From Nocardioides salarius (GTDB taxonomy: Bacteria > Actinomycetota > Actinomycetes > Propionibacteriales > Nocardioidaceae): 64,000 nucleotides of DNA. Of the stretch, positions 1 through 9,888 are shown piece after piece (the stretch's first letter is position 1; the number at the start of each line of letters is the position of its first letter). The DNA lies in contig NZ_JAFBBZ010000001.1 in the NCBI RefSeq assembly GCF_016907435.1, forward strand, positions 1,178,001 through 1,242,000. The letters run 5' to 3'. Below the pieces are notes generated by a model. That model did not search any database, had not been told where the DNA came from, and was given only the letters and a program-made list of their open reading frames with translations. Made by a program: the position numbers and the translations under genes.

Positions 1-232
1 CGACGACGGGTACGCCGACCTGGCCCGCCCCTACACCCCCGAGCCCGACAGCTACACCTACTGGGACTACTACCGCCAGCGCTTCGAGCGCAACCGCGGC
101 ATGCGCATCGACTTCGTGCTCGGCTCGCCCGCCCTGGCCGCGCGCACCACCGGTGCCTTCGTCGACCGCGACGAGCGCGCCGGCAAGGGCGCCTCCGACC
201 ACGCGCCGGTGGTCGTCGACCTGACCGACTGA
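1..232 (+). CDS. xthA: exodeoxyribonuclease III, C-terminal part (cut by window edge)
   Basis: The frame is open from base 2 to the TGA at 230-232, and the start lies outside the window. The tail has the ExoIII/AP-endonuclease signature: a TYWDYY block, then NRGMRIDFVLGSP, and the terminal SDHAPVVVDL catalytic Asp-His motif. Exonuclease III removes 3' blocked ends and cuts at abasic sites during base excision repair. The next gene (rmuC) follows 32 bases later on the same strand. The product is secure at family level. A broader endonuclease/exonuclease/phosphatase paralogue cannot be fully excluded from about 76 residues. Confidence 0.8.
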   Translation, partial: DDGYADLARPYTPEPDSYTYWDYYRQRFERNRGMRIDFVLGSPALAARTTGAFVDRDERAGKGASDHAPVVVDLTD

Positions 233-264
233 GGACTGTCGGCGCCCGGGTCCATGCTGGGCCC

Positions 265-1371
265 ATGGACGTCTCGACGGTCGCCTCCCTGACCACCACC
301 CTCCTGCTCGGCCTGGCCGTCGGCGCCGTGCTCGGGCTGCTCTGGGCGCGGCTGCGGCACGCCGAGGCCGCGGCCGCGAAGCCGTACGACGACCGCGTGG
401 GCGCCGCGCTCGACCAGCGCGCCGCCGACCAGGCGGTGGTGCGCGAGGGGCTGGAGCGGCTGCAGGACCAGCTGCGCGACCTCGAGCACAGCCGCGTCTC
501 GTGGCAGGGCCAGCTGCACCAGCAGGTCGCCGACATGCGCCACACCACCGACCTGCTCGGCCGGGAGACCCGGGCCCTGAGCACCGCGCTGCGCAAGCCG
601 CAGGTGCGCGGGCAGTGGGGCGAGCTGCACCTGCGCCGCGCCGTCGAGCTGGCCGGCCTGGTCGACCGCTGCGACTTCCGCGAGCAGGTGCGCCTCGACG
701 ACGGCGCGCTGCGCCCCGACCTGGTCGTGCAGCTGGTCGGCGAGCGCCAGGTGGTCGTCGACTCCAAGGTGCCGCTCGACGCCTACCTCGACGCCACCGC
801 CGCCGACGACGAGGAGACCCAGCGCGCCCACCTGGCCCGCCACGCCCGGCAGGTGCGCACCCACGTCGAGCAGCTCGGCGCCAAGTCCTACTGGCGCTCG
901 CTGGAGCAGACCCCCGAGTTCGTGGTGCTCTTCGTGCCGGCCGAGTCGTTCCTGGCCGCCGCTCTCGAGGCCGACCCGGGCCTGATCGAGCACGCCGCGA
1001 CCCGCCAGGTGGTGCTGGCCTCGCCGACCACCCTGATCGCGCTGCTGCGCACCGTGGCCCAGGGCTGGCAGCACGAGGCGCTGGCCGAGCAGACCCGCGA
1101 GATCCACCGGCTGGGCCGCGACCTGCACGGACGCCTGGGCACCCTCGGCAGCCACGTCGATGCCGTCGGGCGCTCCCTCAACGCCGCGGTCGGGCACTAC
1201 AACAGAGCGGTCGCCTCGCTGGAGTCGCGGGTGCTGGTCTCGGCGCGCCGCTTCACCGACCTGGCGGTCACCGACGAGGAGCTCGGCTCCCCGCGCACCG
1301 TCGAGCTGCGCGCGGTCGACCGGCGCGGCGCGCACGACGATCCCGACGAGCGCCCTAGCGTGGCGCTGTAG
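265..1371 (+). CDS. rmuC: DNA recombination protein RmuC
   Basis: The 368-residue protein has an N-terminal membrane helix (about residues 8-28), a coiled stretch rich in Gln/Glu/Leu, and the RmuC core with GQWGELHLRRAVELAGL and a VDSKVPLDAYL block. RmuC is thought to limit recombination between inverted repeats through a nuclease-like core. Its exact biochemical role is unsettled. A CATGCT hexamer at 253-258 ends six bases before the ATG and no ribosome site is visible, which suggests a leaderless transcript. It lies directly downstream of xthA. Confidence 0.9.
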   Translation: MDVSTVASLTTTLLLGLAVGAVLGLLWARLRHAEAAAAKPYDDRVGAALDQRAADQAVVREGLERLQDQLRDLEHSRVSWQGQLHQQVADMRHTTDLLGRETRALSTALRKPQVRGQWGELHLRRAVELAGLVDRCDFREQVRLDDGALRPDLVVQLVGERQVVVDSKVPLDAYLDATAADDEETQRAHLARHARQVRTHVEQLGAKSYWRSLEQTPEFVVLFVPAESFLAAALEADPGLIEHAATRQVVLASPTTLIALLRTVAQGWQHEALAEQTREIHRLGRDLHGRLGTLGSHVDAVGRSLNAAVGHYNRAVASLESRVLVSARRFTDLAVTDEELGSPRTVELRAVDRRGAHDDPDERPSVAL

Positions 1372-1411
1372 GCCCCCGGGCCGCCCACACCCGAGCGGAG
1401 GTGCGACAGCG

Positions 1412-1924
1412 ATGAGCAGCCCTGGTCGCGCGCCCACGCTGTGGGAGGAGGGCACCACGCCCGGTCGTCAGGTGGTGGCGCTCGGGCTCGCGCTCACCCT
1501 GACCGCGGTGGCCCTCGACCTGCTGGTCTCCCCCGGCCTCGGCTGGGTCTTCGGCGTGGCGTTCGTGCTGGTCTGCGTCGGCTGCGCGCTGCTGGTGCGA
1601 CCGCGCGACTTCTTCACCGTCGGCGTGCTGCCGCCGCCGCTGATGCTGGCCGCCCTGGTGCTGCTCGGCGCGGTCACCCCCGGGGCGATCGCCCGCGAGC
1701 AGGACGGCGCGGTGCAGGCGGTCTTCTCCGGGTTGGCCGACCACGCACTGGCGCTGGTGCTGGGCTACGCGCTGGCGCTGGCGGTGCTGGTGGTGCGCGA
1801 CCGGTTCGCCCGCGCCCACGGGCGCGGCGCGGCCATCGCCTGGCCTACTCGAAGCGCGACGCGTCGCCCGAGCCGTGGCGCAGCACCTCGGGCTCCGGGC
1901 CCGACCAGTCCACGACCGTCGTAG
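1412..1924 (+). CDS. DUF6542-type small membrane protein
   Basis: The protein has 170 residues with about four hydrophobic helices between residues 20 and 125, then an Arg/Pro/Ser-rich tail. It matches the DUF6542 pattern found beside rmuC and ispH in actinobacteria, but its function is unknown. A GGAGG-like site (gagcggagg) sits about ten bases before the ATG at 1412. The last 80 bases overlap the end of the convergent YciO gene. The tail there is low-complexity, so the real functional end is probably near residue 140. Confidence 0.65.
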   Translation: MSSPGRAPTLWEEGTTPGRQVVALGLALTLTAVALDLLVSPGLGWVFGVAFVLVCVGCALLVRPRDFFTVGVLPPPLMLAALVLLGAVTPGAIAREQDGAVQAVFSGLADHALALVLGYALALAVLVVRDRFARAHGRGAAIAWPTRSATRRPSRGAAPRAPGPTSPRPS

Positions 1925-2465
1925 GCTCCGAGGTCGTCTCGCCGGCCTCGATCACGATGTCGACCTGGTGCTCGAGCTCCTCCTTGATGTCCCAGCCCAT
2001 CGTGCGGACCTCGCTCTCGCCGGGCAGGATCAGCGAGCTCGACAGCAGCGGCTCGCCGAGCTCCTCGAGCAGCGCCGTGACCACCACGTGGTCGGGGATC
2101 CGCACCCCCACGGTCTTCTTCTTGGGGTGCAGCAGCCGCCGCGGCACCTCCGGGGTGCCGGGCAGGATGAAGGTGTAGGGCCCCGGCGTCGCCGAGCGGA
2201 TCGCGCGGAACGCCGAGTTGTCGACGTGCACCAGCTGGCCGAGCTGCGAGAAGTCGCGGCAGACCAGCGTGAAGTGGTGCTTGTCGTCGAGACCGCGGAT
2301 CTTGAGGATGCGGTCGCGGCCGTCGCGGTTGCCGATCCGGCAGCCGAGCGCGTAGCCCGAGTCGGTCGGGTAGGCGATCAGCGCGTCGTCGCGCAGCGCC
2401 TCGACGACCTGCGAGACGAGTCGCGGCTGCGGGTCGACGGGGTGCAGGTCGACGTACCTGGCCAT
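1845..2465 (-). CDS. Sua5/YciO/YrdC-type L-threonylcarbamoyladenylate synthase family protein
   Basis: This 206-residue protein has the Sua5/YciO/YrdC fold marks: AYPTDSGYALGCRIGN at the N-terminus, then KHHFTLVCRDFSQL, TPGPYTFILPGT and KKTVGVRIPDH. Family members make threonylcarbamoyl-AMP for the t6A37 tRNA modification. This branch resembles YciO more than TsaC, so catalysis of the essential step is not assured. It starts 14 bases after the ispH stop codon, so the two are probably co-transcribed. Its 3' end overlaps the DUF6542 gene tail to tail by 80 bases. Confidence 0.8.
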   Translation of the reverse strand: MARYVDLHPVDPQPRLVSQVVEALRDDALIAYPTDSGYALGCRIGNRDGRDRILKIRGLDDKHHFTLVCRDFSQLGQLVHVDNSAFRAIRSATPGPYTFILPGTPEVPRRLLHPKKKTVGVRIPDHVVVTALLEELGEPLLSSSLILPGESEVRTMGWDIKEELEHQVDIVIEAGETTSEPTTVVDWSGPEPEVLRHGSGDASRFE

Positions 2466-2479
2466 CTGCTGCGCCCGCC

Positions 2480-3514
2480 TCAGCCGCGGGCCGCGGCCTG
2501 GGCGGCCTTCATGTCGCGGCGCAGCTCCTTGGGCAGCGAGAAGATCAGCGACTCCTCGGCGCTGTGCACCGCCTTGGCGTCGGGGTAGCCGCGCTCGGCC
2601 AGGTAGTCCAGCACGCCCTCGACCAGCGCCTCGGGCACGCTCGCGCCCGAGGTGACGCTGACGGTGCGCACGCCCTCGAGCCAGACCTCGTCGATCTCGC
2701 TGGCGTCGTCGACGCGGTACGACGCCTTGGCGCCGGCCTCGAGCGCCACCTCGACCAGGCGCACGGAGTTGGAGGAGTTGCCCGAGCCGACCACGATCAG
2801 CAGGTCGCAGCCCTGGGCGATCTCCTTGACCGCCAGCTGGCGGTTCTGGGTGGCGTAGCAGATGTCGTCGCTCGGCGGGTCGAGCAGCTCGGGGAAGCGC
2901 TCGCGGATGGCGGCGACCGTCTCCAGGGTCTCGTCGACCGACAGCGTGGTCTGCGAGAGCCAGGCGACCCGGCTGGGGTCGCGCACCTCGATGCCCGCCA
3001 CGTCGGCGGGGCTCTGCACGAGCTGGATGTGCTCGGGGGCCTCGCCGGCGGTGCCCTCGACCTCCTCGTGCCCCTCGTGGCCGATCAGCAGGATGTCGTA
3101 GTCGTCGGAGGCGAAGCGCTTGGCCTCGTGGTGGACCTTGGTGACCAGCGGGCAGGTCGCGTCGATCGTCTTCAGCTCGCGCTCGGCGGCCTGGCGGTGC
3201 ACCTCGGGGCTCACGCCGTGGGCGGAGAAGACGACGGTGGCGCCCGCCGGCACCTCGGCGATCTCCTCCACGAAGATCGCGCCGCGCGCCTCCAGGTCGG
3301 CCACCACGTGCTTGTTGTGCACGATCTGCTTGCGCACGTAGACGGGGGCGCCGTAGAGGTCCAGGGCCTGCTCGACGGTGACGACCGCACGGTCGACGCC
3401 GGCGCAGTAGCCGCGTGGGGCCGCCAGCAGCACGGCCTTCTCGGCCTCGTCGGGGCTCAGGACGGGAGGCATGCCCATGCTCACGCCCGTGCTGGTCGCT
3501 GCGTCGGTGCTCAT
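2480..3514 (-). CDS. ispH: 4-hydroxy-3-methylbut-2-enyl diphosphate reductase
   Basis: IspH is the last enzyme of the MEP isoprenoid pathway, a 4Fe-4S protein that makes IPP and DMAPP. The three cluster cysteines are visible in [11 protein letters not shown], in the [11 protein letters not shown] block and in [10 protein letters not shown]. The catalytic Glu motif (near CAVQPQ-type SAHGVSPEV) is also recognisable. I chose the ATG at 3514 (344 residues) because TACGAT at 3522-3527 ends seven bases upstream, the leaderless pattern seen through this window. The ATG at 3523 overlaps that hexamer. xseA diverges 46 bases away. Confidence 0.93.
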   Translation of the reverse strand: MSTDAATSTGVSMGMPPVLSPDEAEKAVLLAAPRGYCAGVDRAVVTVEQALDLYGAPVYVRKQIVHNKHVVADLEARGAIFVEEIAEVPAGATVVFSAHGVSPEVHRQAAERELKTIDATCPLVTKVHHEAKRFASDDYDILLIGHEGHEEVEGTAGEAPEHIQLVQSPADVAGIEVRDPSRVAWLSQTTLSVDETLETVAAIRERFPELLDPPSDDICYATQNRQLAVKEIAQGCDLLIVVGSGNSSNSVRLVEVALEAGAKASYRVDDASEIDEVWLEGVRTVSVTSGASVPEALVEGVLDYLAERGYPDAKAVHSAEESLIFSLPKELRRDMKAAQAAARG

Positions 3515-3560
3515 GTGCTCCATCGTAGGCGTGTCGGCGTGATGGCCTAACCTCGCGGCC

Positions 3561-4832
3561 ATGGCCCTCGAGACCTCCGCCGCCGCACCCGCCCCGGTGC
3601 GCCAGATCGCCACGGCGATCGCGGGCTGGGTCGACCGGCTCGGCGCGGTCTGGGTGGAGGGTCAGCTGGCCCAGGTCAACCGCCGCCCGGGCATGGCCAC
3701 GGTCTTCATGACCCTGCGCGACACCGTCGCCGACGTGTCGGTGCCGCTGACCGCGCCGCGCACCCTCGTCGACTCCCTCAACCCGCCGCTGGTCGAGGGC
3801 GCCAGCGTCGTGGTGCACGCCAAGCCGTCGTACTACGCCAACCGCGGCAGCATGTCGCTGCAGGTGCGCGAGATCCGCATGGTCGGGCTCGGCGAGCTGC
3901 TCGCCCAGCTCGAGCGGCGCCGCCAGCTGCTGGCCGCCGAGGGGCTCTTCGACCCGGCCCGCAAGCGGCGGCTGCCGTTCCTGCCCGGCCGGGTCGGGCT
4001 GGTCACCGCCCCCAACAGCGCCGCCGAGCGCGACGTGCTCGAGAACGCGCGCCGGCGCTGGCCGGCCGTCGAGTTCGAGGTGGTGCACGCCACCATGCAG
4101 GGCACCCGCTGCGCCGGCGAGGTGATGGCCGCCCTCGAGCGCCTCGACCGCCACGGCGACGTCGACGTCGTCGTGGTCGCCCGCGGCGGCGGCTCGGTCG
4201 AGGACCTGCTGCCGTTCTCCGACGAGGCGCTGGTGCGCACCGTGCACCGGATGAGCACCCCGGTGGTCTCCGCCATCGGCCACGAGCAGGACGCCCCGCT
4301 GCTCGACCTGGTCGCCGACGTGCGCGCCTCCACCCCCACCGACGCCGCCAAGCTGGTCGTGCCCGACGTCGCCGAGGAGCTCCAGGGCGTCGCCGGGGCC
4401 CGCGACCGGCTGCGCTCGCTGGTCGCCGCGCAGGTGGCCCGCGAGCAGGCCGGCCTCGACGCGCTGCGCTCGCGCCCCGCCCTCGCCGACCCCCGCTCGC
4501 TGGTCGACGGCCGCGCCGAGGAGCTGGTGGCCCTGCGCGAGCGCGCCCGCCGCTCGCTCTCCCACCGCCTCGACCGGGCCGCCGACGAGATCGACCACCA
4601 GCGCGCCCGGGCCCGGGCCCTGTCGCCGCTGGCGACGCTGCGCCGCGGCTACGCCGTGCTCCAGGGCCCCGACGGCCACGTCGTCACCTCGGTCGACGGC
4701 GTCGCCCCCGGCGCCGAGGTCAGCGTGCGGGTCGCCGACGGCCGCGTGCACGCCACCACCACCCGGCTCGAGCCGCTGCTCGAGCACCCCGCCTCCACCT
4801 CCCCCACCGCAGAGGACGAGCCCGATGGCTGA
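3561..4832 (+). CDS. xseA: exodeoxyribonuclease VII large subunit
   Basis: This 423-residue subunit carries an N-terminal OB-fold (about 15-110), then the catalytic domain with [33 protein letters not shown] and [27 protein letters not shown], and a coiled C-terminal half. With XseB it degrades single-stranded DNA to oligonucleotides. TAACCT at 3548-3553 ends seven bases before the ATG and no Shine-Dalgarno is seen, so the mRNA is probably leaderless. Its last eight bases overlap xseB. Confidence 0.95.
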   Translation: MALETSAAAPAPVRQIATAIAGWVDRLGAVWVEGQLAQVNRRPGMATVFMTLRDTVADVSVPLTAPRTLVDSLNPPLVEGASVVVHAKPSYYANRGSMSLQVREIRMVGLGELLAQLERRRQLLAAEGLFDPARKRRLPFLPGRVGLVTAPNSAAERDVLENARRRWPAVEFEVVHATMQGTRCAGEVMAALERLDRHGDVDVVVVARGGGSVEDLLPFSDEALVRTVHRMSTPVVSAIGHEQDAPLLDLVADVRASTPTDAAKLVVPDVAEELQGVAGARDRLRSLVAAQVAREQAGLDALRSRPALADPRSLVDGRAEELVALRERARRSLSHRLDRAADEIDHQRARARALSPLATLRRGYAVLQGPDGHVVTSVDGVAPGAEVSVRVADGRVHATTTRLEPLLEHPASTSPTAEDEPDG

Positions 4833-5055
4833 GCCCACCACCGACCCCGCCGGCACGACCGACCCCGAGGCACCGTCGTACGAAGCGGCGCGCGAGGAGC
4901 TCGTCGACGTCGTACGACGCCTCGAGGCCGGCGGCACCACGCTCGAGGAGTCGCTGGCGCTCTGGGAGCGCGGCGAGCAGCTCGCCGGCGCCTGCCAGCG
5001 CTGGCTCGACGGCGCCCGCGCCCGCCTCGACGAGGTCCTCGACGCCGACGACTGA
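4825..5055 (+). CDS. xseB: exodeoxyribonuclease VII small subunit
   Basis: The 76-residue protein has the XseB pattern [20 protein letters not shown]...[15 protein letters not shown], two helices that bind the large subunit. It starts inside the end of xseA (8-base overlap), so translation is coupled and stoichiometric expression is likely. The size is normal for the family. An acidic leader of about 17 residues precedes the conserved part. Confidence 0.93.
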   Translation: MAEPTTDPAGTTDPEAPSYEAAREELVDVVRRLEAGGTTLEESLALWERGEQLAGACQRWLDGARARLDEVLDADD

Positions 5056-5077
5056 CCCGCGCACACTCCCCGCCGCA

Positions 5078-5141
5078 GGTCCGGGCCGGGTCAGCGCGAC
5101 ATTCAGGACGGGTCAGCGCGGGATTTGGGACGGGTCAGCGC
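5078..5141. repeat. 22-nt period tandem repeat
   Basis: The block GGGTCAGCGC recurs at 5088-5097, 5110-5119 and 5132-5141, exactly 22 bases apart. It is preceded by a half unit (ggtccgggcc). The spacers vary slightly (gacattcaggac, gggatttgggac). The third copy contains the stop codon of the DUF4245 gene on the minus strand. A related array with the same 22-nt period lies at 43429-43484. Confidence 0.75.
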
Positions 5142-5749
5142 AGGGGGGCGGTGGTGAGGGAGGCCAGGAGGTCCTGGAGCACCTCGGGGTCGGCGGAGCC
5201 GTAGACCATCACCGTGCGGGTCACGTCCTCGCCGACCCCGTCGGCGGCGGTCGCGTCGTCGCCGGCGACCGGGGCGAGGTCGATCTCGGCGACGTACGCC
5301 GTGTCGCCGCCGTCGTCGGTGAAGGTGCGCCACTCGGTGGTCACCTCCGCCGCCTCGAGGACCAGCGGGTCGCCCTCGACCGCCGCCTGGTCGACGAAGG
5401 ACGTGACGAGCTCGTCGACCTCGGCACCGGTGTCGATGACGCCGGCGAAGTCCTCGTCGTCGGTGAGCAGCGCCAGCGAGAAGGTGGGCGGGAGGCCGGG
5501 CTCGTAGTCGAGGTTGTTGACGACCCAGCCCTCGGGCAGCTGCTCGGGGTAGACGAGCTCGCCGCCCTCGCCCTGCACGGCCCGGACCACCTCGACGTAG
5601 TCGGTGTCGGGCGGGGTGTACTCGGTCTCGGTGCGGAAGAGACCGCGGAAGACCACGAAGCCGATGACCGCCACGAAGAGGATCAGCATCGCGCCGATCA
5701 ACCCACTGGTCGATCGGGTGTAGCGGCCCGGACGGCCCGTCTCGCTCAT
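5135..5749 (-). CDS. DUF4245 membrane-anchored protein
   Basis: The 204-residue protein has one N-terminal transmembrane helix (about residues 15-36) and an extracytoplasmic domain with PEQLPEGWVVNNLDY and AYVAEIDLAP-type strands. This is the DUF4245 arrangement found near xseB and glpX in many actinobacteria. Its function is unknown. GACAAT at 5756-5761 ends six bases before the ATG, another leaderless-type start. Its stop lies inside a 22-nt direct repeat. Confidence 0.8.
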   Translation of the reverse strand: MSETGRPGRYTRSTSGLIGAMLILFVAVIGFVVFRGLFRTETEYTPPDTDYVEVVRAVQGEGGELVYPEQLPEGWVVNNLDYEPGLPPTFSLALLTDDEDFAGVIDTGAEVDELVTSFVDQAAVEGDPLVLEAAEVTTEWRTFTDDGGDTAYVAEIDLAPVAGDDATAADGVGEDVTRTVMVYGSADPEVLQDLLASLTTAPLR

Positions 5750-5868
5750 GGCCCGATTGTCCCGTGCCACCCCAGCCCGCGCCGCTCCGGGGCACCGCCG
5801 ACCCAGGCAGCGCACGCAGATGCGGGCAGACGAACCCGATACACCCGCAGGTGCGGCATACTCGCAGC

Positions 5869-6258
5869 GTGAGCACCTACCGGATCGCGGAAGCAGCCGA
5901 CCTGCTCGGGGTCAGCGACGACACCGTGCGCCGCTGGGTCGAGGCCGGCCGGGTGCGCGCCGAGCACGGCGAGGGCCGCACCACCATCGCCGGCCCCGAC
6001 CTCGCGGCCCTGGCCGAGTCGCTGGCCGACGCCCCCGACGCCGCACGCGCCTCGGCGGTCAGCGCCCGCAACCGGCTGGTCGGCATCGTCACCCGGGTCC
6101 GCAAGGACACCGTGATGGCCCAGGTCGACATGGTCTGCGGGCCCTACCGGATGGTCTCGCTGATGTCGGCCGAGGCCGCCGACGACCTCGCCCTGGCCCC
6201 CGGCTCCCGGGTCGTGGCGTCGGTGAAGTCCACCAACGTCGTCGTGGAGCTCCCGTGA
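5869..6258 (+). CDS. excisionase-type HTH regulator with molybdate-binding TOBE domain
   Basis: The 129-residue protein starts with a MerR/excisionase-like helix-turn-helix (RIAEAADLLGVSDDTVRRWVEAGRV) and ends in a Mop/TOBE domain (about 64-129: SARNRLVGIVTRV...VVASVKSTNVVVEL). The layout suggests a molybdate sensor controlling the following mod genes. It is not the classical long ModE. The GTG start fits CATACT at 5857-5862 ending six bases upstream. The end overlaps modA by four bases (GTGA), so sensor and transporter are one operon. Confidence 0.85.
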   Translation: MSTYRIAEAADLLGVSDDTVRRWVEAGRVRAEHGEGRTTIAGPDLAALAESLADAPDAARASAVSARNRLVGIVTRVRKDTVMAQVDMVCGPYRMVSLMSAEAADDLALAPGSRVVASVKSTNVVVELP

Positions 6259-7031
6259 GGGCCCGCGCCGCCGCCGCGACCGCCCTGCTGGCCGCCCTCG
6301 CGGCCACGGCCTGCAGCCCCGGCGGCAGCGACCGGGACGACACAGCCGACACGAGCGAACCGGGGCCCGAGCAGCGCCTGACCGTGCTGGCCGCCGCCTC
6401 GCTCACCGAGACCTTCACCGAGCTGGCCCGCGAGCTCGAGGCCGAGCAGCCCGGCGTCGAGGTCACGCTGGCCTTCGACTCGTCCGCGACCCTGGCCCAG
6501 CAGGCCCTGGAGGGGGCGCCCGCCGACCTGCTGGCCACCGCCGACACCCGCACCATCGAGTCGGCCGCCGACGCGCTCGCCGCGGCCCCCGAGGTCTTCG
6601 CGACCAACACGCTGGTGCTGGTCGTGCCGGCCGGCAACCCGGCCGGCATCGAGTCGCTCGACGACCTCGCCGGCGCCACCTTCGTCACCTGCGTCGAGAC
6701 CGCCCCCTGCGGCGCCTCCTGGGCCGCCCTCGCCGACGAGCAGGACGTCGAGGCCGAGCCGGCCAGCCTCGAGGTCGACGTCAAGGCGGTGCTGGCCCGC
6801 GTGGTCGCCGACGAGGTCGACGCCGGCGTCGTCTACGCCACCGACGCGGTCGCGGCCGGCGGCGCGGTGGAGACCCTCGACCTGCCGGGCGCCGAGCAGC
6901 AGGTGACGTCGTACGCGCTGGGACTGCTCGCGCAGAGCAGCCAGCCGGGCCTCGCCCAGGACTTCGCCGACCTGGTGCTCGGCGAGACCGGGCAGCGCGT
7001 GCTCACCGATGCCGGGTTCGGCCCCCCGTGA
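6255..7031 (+). CDS. modA: molybdate ABC transporter substrate-binding lipoprotein
   Basis: This 258-residue protein starts at a GTG overlapping the regulator stop. A lipoprotein signal ends at the Cys in LAATACSPGG. The mature part has ModA features: LTVLAAASLTETF for oxyanion binding, AFDSSATLAQQ, GAPADLLATAD and DAGVVYATDAV. It captures molybdate or tungstate outside the membrane for ModB/ModC. A ribosome site (gtggag) precedes the start. It overlaps modB by four bases. Confidence 0.92.
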   Translation: MRARAAAATALLAALAATACSPGGSDRDDTADTSEPGPEQRLTVLAAASLTETFTELARELEAEQPGVEVTLAFDSSATLAQQALEGAPADLLATADTRTIESAADALAAAPEVFATNTLVLVVPAGNPAGIESLDDLAGATFVTCVETAPCGASWAALADEQDVEAEPASLEVDVKAVLARVVADEVDAGVVYATDAVAAGGAVETLDLPGAEQQVTSYALGLLAQSSQPGLAQDFADLVLGETGQRVLTDAGFGPP

Positions 7032-7851
7032 CGCTCACCGCCCCGGCGCCGCGCGCCGGCGAGACCGCCCACCACCTCGGCCGCCCGCCCCTGGTGCTGA
7101 TCGCCCCCGCGGTGCTGGCCGCGGTGCTGCTGGTGCTGCCGCTGGTGACGCTGGTGCTCGACACGCCCTGGGGATCGTTCTGGTCCGAGCTGCGCTCCGA
7201 GCCCGTACGCCGGGCGCTCGGCCTCTCCGCGCTCACCTCGCTGCTCACGGTGCTGGTCTGCGTGGTGCTGGGCACCCCGCTGGCCTGGCTGCTGGCGCGG
7301 GTGGAGTTCCGGGGCCGGGGCCTGCTGCGCGCCGCGGTGGCGGTGCCGCTGGTGCTGCCGCCGGTGGTGGCCGGCGTCGCGCTGGTCACCGCCCTGGGCC
7401 GCAACGGCCTGGTCGGCTCGCTGCTGCGCGAGACCACCGGCCTGACCGTGCCGTTCACCACCACCGCGGTCGTGGTGGCCCACGTCTTCGTCTCGATGCC
7501 GTTCTACGTGCTCAGCGTCGAGGGCGCGCTGCGCACCGCCGGCGAGCGCTACGACGTCGTCGCCGCCACCCTCGGCGCCACCCGCTGGACCACCTTCCGG
7601 CGGGTCACCCTGCCGCTGGCGCTGCCCGGGCTGGTCGCGGGCGCGGTGCTGGCGTGGGCGCGCAGCCTGGGCGAGTTCGGCGCGACGATCACCTTCGCCG
7701 GCAACTTCCCGGGCACCACCCAGACGATGCCGTCGCTGATCTACACGACCCTGCAGGCCGACCCCGCCGCCGCGCGCACCCTGAGCATGATCCTGCTGGT
7801 GGTCTCGGTCGGCGTGCTCGCCGGCCTGCGGCACCGCTGGCTGAGGCCCCT

Positions 7852-7855
<4 letters not shown>
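7028..7855 (+). CDS. modB: molybdate ABC transporter permease
   Basis: The 275-residue integral membrane protein has about six helices and the BPD permease EAA loop (ERYDVVAATLGATRWTTFRRVTLPLALPGL). The SLGEFGATITFAGN motif is typical of ModB and CysT-type permeases. It forms the channel of the molybdate importer. It has a GTG start and four-base overlaps with modA and modC. Confidence 0.93.
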
Positions 7856-8861
<1,006 letters not shown>

Positions 8862-8865
<4 letters not shown>

Positions 8866-9878
8866 CCTCGATCTCACCGCTCGACAGCCCCTCCTCGACC
8901 CCCGACCGCAACCTCGCGCTCGAGCTGGTGCGGGTGACCGAGGCGGCCGCGATGGCAGCCGGGCGCTGGGTGGGCCGCGGCGACAAGAACGGCGCCGACG
9001 GCGTGGCCGTCAACGCCATGCGGGTGCTGATCTCGACCATCGGGATGAACGGCACCGTGGTGATCGGCGAGGGCGAGAAGGACAACGCCCCGATGCTCTA
9101 CAACGGCGAGCAGGTCGGCGACGGCACCGGCCCCGAGTGCGACGTCGCGGTCGACCCGATCGACGGCACCACCCTGACCGCCAAGGGCATGACCAACGCC
9201 GTCTCGGTGCTCGCGGTCTCGCCGCGCGGCTCGATGTACGACCCGTCCGCGGTCTTCTACATGGAGAAGCTGGTCACCGGGCCCGAGGCCGCCGACGTCG
9301 TCGACATCGAGGCCCCCGTGGCCGACAACATCGCCGCGGTCGCCAAGGCCAAGGGCAAGCGCGCCGAGGACGTCACCGTCGTGCTCCTCGACCGGCCCCG
9401 CCACGAGAACCTCGTGGCCCAGATCCGCGCCACCGGCGCGATGATCAAGTTCATCAGCGACGGCGACGTGGCCGGCGCGATCATGGCCGCGCGCCCCGAG
9501 ACCGGCATCGACCTGCTGCTGGGCATCGGCGGCACCCCCGAGGGCATCATCACCGCCTGCGCCATGAAGTGCATGGGCGGCACCATCCAGGGCAAGCTCT
9601 GGCCCCAGGGCGCCGACGAGACCCGCAAGGCCATCGACGCGGGCCTCGACCTGGGCCAGGTGCTGACCACCGACGACCTGGTCACCGGCGACGACTGCTT
9701 CTTCGTGGCCACCGGCATCACCGACGGCGAGCTGCTGCGCGGCGTGCGCTACAGCGCCGGCGGGGTCACCACGCACTCGCTGGTGATGCGCTCGCGCTCG
9801 GGCACGATCCGCCAGATCCACTCCGAGCACCAGCTGCACAAGCTGCGCGCCTACTCCGCGGTCGACTTCGACCGCTGA
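8862..9878 (+). CDS. glpX: fructose-1,6-bisphosphatase class II
   Basis: The 338-residue GlpX-type enzyme shows the metal-binding block [16 protein letters not shown], the [15 protein letters not shown] motif and the [20 protein letters not shown] loop. It hydrolyses fructose-1,6-bisphosphate to fructose-6-phosphate in gluconeogenesis. In most actinobacteria this class II enzyme is the only FBPase. The ATG overlaps the modC stop codon (ATGA), and TAGCAT at 8850-8855 may give it separate expression. The ends are well defined. Confidence 0.96.
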
Positions 9879-9888
9879 GACCCGGGGG

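Noticed and set aside
3515..3613. N-terminal extension of ispH to 377 codons
   Set aside because: The extra residues are low-complexity and run across the xseA start, and TACGAT seven bases before 3514 supports the shorter form.
1845..5066. Minus-strand open frame of more than 1000 codons spanning ispH, xseA and xseB
   Set aside because: Only its last 206 codons (Sua5/YciO) look like protein. The rest is Arg/Gly/Pro-rich antisense to better-supported genes, a product of high GC.
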